A stretch of DNA of 64,000 nucleotides. Origin: Bradyrhizobium sp. 149 (GTDB taxonomy: Bacteria; Pseudomonadota; Alphaproteobacteria; Rhizobiales; Xanthobacteraceae). The translations under genes were made by a program, and so were the position numbers. Under the pieces are notes generated by a model that did no database searches, was not told where the DNA came from, and was given only the letters and a program-made list of their open reading frames with translations. Within the stretch, counting starts at the first letter, position 1; every line of letters starts with the position of its first letter. Positions 62,252 through 64,000 of this stretch are shown here, piece after piece. Where the stretch lies: NCBI RefSeq assembly GCF_023073915.1, contig NZ_JADPKK010000009.1, positions 1 to 64,000 on the forward strand, written 5' to 3'.

Positions 62252-63496
62252 TTAGTCGTCCAGGCGGAAGTGGTCAGTTTTATCGGGCCGAAGGATCATT
62301 GGAGTCGCTACCAGTTCGTACGCCAGTGACTTCACCCGTTGAACGACCTCGCTGCCTTTCACAGGCGCAAACAATCCTGGTTTGAAGACGCAAAGATTTT
62401 TTCCGGCGCCGATACTGCTTCGGAAGGATACACCCTCAAAGCCCTTCTGCCGGAGACAATCCGCAATTAGTTGGGTGATCGAATAGCGCGCCGTCTTCTC
62501 TGGTAGCACGGGCGTGGCCATCAATTGGTCCGCAGAGTAAAGGAAGTGAAATAGATCAAGCTCGTGCTCGTTCCCGGCGTATTGCATGATATCGGCATCG
62601 AGTGATGCGATCTTGACGTCTTGCTGGCATTCGAATTCACCTATGGAAAGATAATGTCCGGGATGCGGCCGGACCTCGGCGGCTGCGGTCGCGGCGTCGG
62701 AAGCAAGATACAGAAAGGAAACGCCCGCGCGGTTTAGCCTCCCCCCGGAAGCGCGCGGAGGTGGCGGAGCGCTCAACGCTGTTCCGCGATAGGGTTGCCG
62801 GACGATCGTGCGCCGCCAGCCAAAGTCGGAGTGATCGGCATATCGCGCATCAATGCCAATTCGCGCACGAAAGAATCTGGTGCCAACAGACACGACACGT
62901 GTCATGCGGTCGGAGAGCTCGTCCATGAGACCTAGAAGATCGGGCTCAATATCGAAATGATTCTGGTTAGCTAGCCGGGCGACATAAGACCGCAGGATCG
63001 GGCTCGTCACTTCTTTCAGCGCAAAATTCATGCCCCTCACGCCATCGTCGTGCCCGGCGTAGACGGAGATGCCTTCCTCGACGGGAGGGTAAGGCTCCGC
63101 CGAAAGTAACGCGTACAGGAATTCATGGGTGCGCTCTGAAATCCGGGTCCGTGTCGCGGACGAAGTATCCTCCAGGATCGGATTGTGATTCACCAAGAGG
63201 CTTTCCGGCCCGTAGTCGCCGCCCCAATGATGGTTGTACTCATATTCATTGTAGCAAAGCCGGATGAGCGCCTTGATCAGATTAGTAAGCTCACGCTTGC
63301 GCGCGGGCGCGCATGCCCTATACGGATGTCCGGTCTCCTGGCAGATCCCACAGACCGGCCCCTCGATCGCGTGCAGCTCGACGCAACGCTTCAGGCTTGG
63401 GTGCTTGGCGCATTCCGTACAAAGCGTTACGTCGTCCGTATCCAGGTTCTCAGGATCGAAGCCCGTGTATAATTTGTGGACGGGTTTGTCAGACAT
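62252..63496 (-). CDS. RES-domain toxin-like protein with HEPN/RES N-terminal region
   Basis: 414 residues from the ATG at 63496; a longer frame to 63688 would run into the divergent gene's start. The N-terminal part carries a possible zinc site, CTECAKHPSLKRC and CGICQETGHPYRAC, followed by a helical HEPN/RES N-terminal region. The C-terminal RES domain has the conserved Arg in RFFRARIGIDAR, Tyr in SFLYLASDA, Glu in AAAEVRPHPGHYL and Ser-Ser near FRSSIGAGKNLCVF. RES domains of ParT/MbcT-type toxins break down or transfer from NAD. No partner antitoxin of the known Xre type is adjacent, so this may act alone or with the divergent gene. Confidence 0.85.
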   Translation of the reverse strand: MSDKPVHKLYTGFDPENLDTDDVTLCTECAKHPSLKRCVELHAIEGPVCGICQETGHPYRACAPARKRELTNLIKALIRLCYNEYEYNHHWGGDYGPESLLVNHNPILEDTSSATRTRISERTHEFLYALLSAEPYPPVEEGISVYAGHDDGVRGMNFALKEVTSPILRSYVARLANQNHFDIEPDLLGLMDELSDRMTRVVSVGTRFFRARIGIDARYADHSDFGWRRTIVRQPYRGTALSAPPPPRASGGRLNRAGVSFLYLASDAATAAAEVRPHPGHYLSIGEFECQQDVKIASLDADIMQYAGNEHELDLFHFLYSADQLMATPVLPEKTARYSITQLIADCLRQKGFEGVSFRSSIGAGKNLCVFKPGLFAPVKGSEVVQRVKSLAYELVATPMILRPDKTDHFRLDD

Positions 63497-63687
63497 GCGT
63501 TGCTGCCAGTGCCGGTGCGGATTGGGGTATCTAGCGCTTAAAAGCGCTTGCAGCTGACTCGTCAACCGGAACGTTGGAACGGCCGCGACCCGCCCATGCG
63601 ACAGAACCCGCCGGCAAGGCGTCGTTGCGGCAAGCGCCGCGTGGCAAAAAGTGGTAAGAGAACGCATCGTCGGAGGGGCGCTCACCA

Positions 63688-64000
63688 ATGAATGAAGATA
63701 ATCTTCCCGAAAGCTTCGTGGAGGCGCGGAAGCTTGGCTGCGTAAGCTCGTCGGACTGGCACTCCTATACGTGGAAAAACGAATTATCCGAGCAACGCCG
63801 CCGCATACTGCAACACCTCGACGAGGTGTTGGTCGATAGCAACACGGAACACAACCCCCTTCACATGCTCGAACGGGCCATCGGTGTCGCCGCCATTTGC
63901 ATGCGGCGGCTGATCGAATGTCGCCTCGTGACCGATCGATTTCGCGAGTCGGAACTCGAAGTGCACGAGATTTTCGTCAAAGCCGATGGGGAGTGGCGCG
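63688..64000 (+). CDS. Unknown protein, N-terminal part (cut by window edge)
   Basis: An open frame from ATG 63688, with GGAGGGG 8-14 bp upstream, runs without a stop to the end, about 104 codons. The visible part is acidic and helical, for example LGCVSSSDWHSYTWKNELSE and HMLERAIGVAAICMRRLIEC. No family is recognised, though the helix pattern is not unlike a HEPN-type domain. It is divergent from the RES gene (191-bp gap), so it could be an antitoxin, an immunity protein or another effector of the same module. Confidence 0.65.
   Translation, partial: MNEDNLPESFVEARKLGCVSSSDWHSYTWKNELSEQRRRILQHLDEVLVDSNTEHNPLHMLERAIGVAAICMRRLIECRLVTDRFRESELEVHEIFVKADGEWR

Overview
The window is GC-rich, densely coding chromosomal DNA from an alphaproteobacterium, most likely a Bradyrhizobium-type member of the Rhizobiales. 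The reasons are the 41-residue zinc-free ribosomal protein L36, HisZ-dependent histidine biosynthesis, a CIRCE-controlled groESL operon, DUF4170, DUF2093 and DUF2076 proteins, and several families of palindromic intergenic repeats of the kind common in these genomes. The genus is an inference; no rRNA or tRNA gene was seen.

Layout. 1-10964 is the right part of an exopolysaccharide or surface-glycan locus: a galE fragment, a WecG-type glycosyltransferase, a Wzz/BY-kinase-like chain-length protein with an altered Walker A motif, a methyltransferase, three more glycosyltransferases, an O-antigen-ligase/polymerase-like membrane protein and a FemAB/BioF2-like acyltransferase. 10992-14181 is a quinone-reductase, pirin and short-chain dehydrogenase group divergent from a LysR regulator, with an operator-like palindrome between. 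14294-22291 holds small secreted proteins, a Bug-type binding protein, a class III cyclase with C-terminal membrane segments, a YbaK-like deacylase, a haloacid dehalogenase, an amidohydrolase, rpmJ and a TPR protein. 22409-33031 is carbon and energy metabolism: cytochrome c, glycolate oxidase glcDEF, a lysine-rich histone-like protein, a TorF-type porin, an SbmA/YddA-like ABC exporter and a lactate permease. 33170-40970 contains groES-groEL, a CheZ phosphatase, an L,D-transpeptidase and several envelope proteins.

41098-48401 runs a possible lipid-linked aminosugar pair (polyprenyl-phosphate glycosyltransferase plus ChbG-family deacetylase), hisG, hisZ and rsmE on the minus strand, then ubiA on the plus strand. 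48666-54205 is a tightly overlapping operon (pmbA, a CysQ-like phosphatase, DUF4170, a DUF374 acyltransferase, kdtA, lpxK) ending in Kdo/lipid A synthesis. 54296-57954 holds small genes, an esterase-like protein lacking its nucleophile and xseA. 58009-60455 is a self-contained four-gene operon: hydrolase, two membrane proteins and a winged-helix regulator, behind a promoter overlapped by two tandem 10-bp palindromes.

60674-64000 looks like accessory DNA of lower GC by eye: a Swt1-type HEPN protein overlapping a DUF5343 protein, a MITE-like element with 30-bp terminal inverted repeats, a RES-domain toxin-like protein with a cysteine-rich N-terminal region, and a divergent unknown gene cut by the window edge. 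This is the best candidate for an undescribed defence or toxin system. A second theme is that six palindromic repeats lie in gaps between convergent genes, several beside or acting as terminators.
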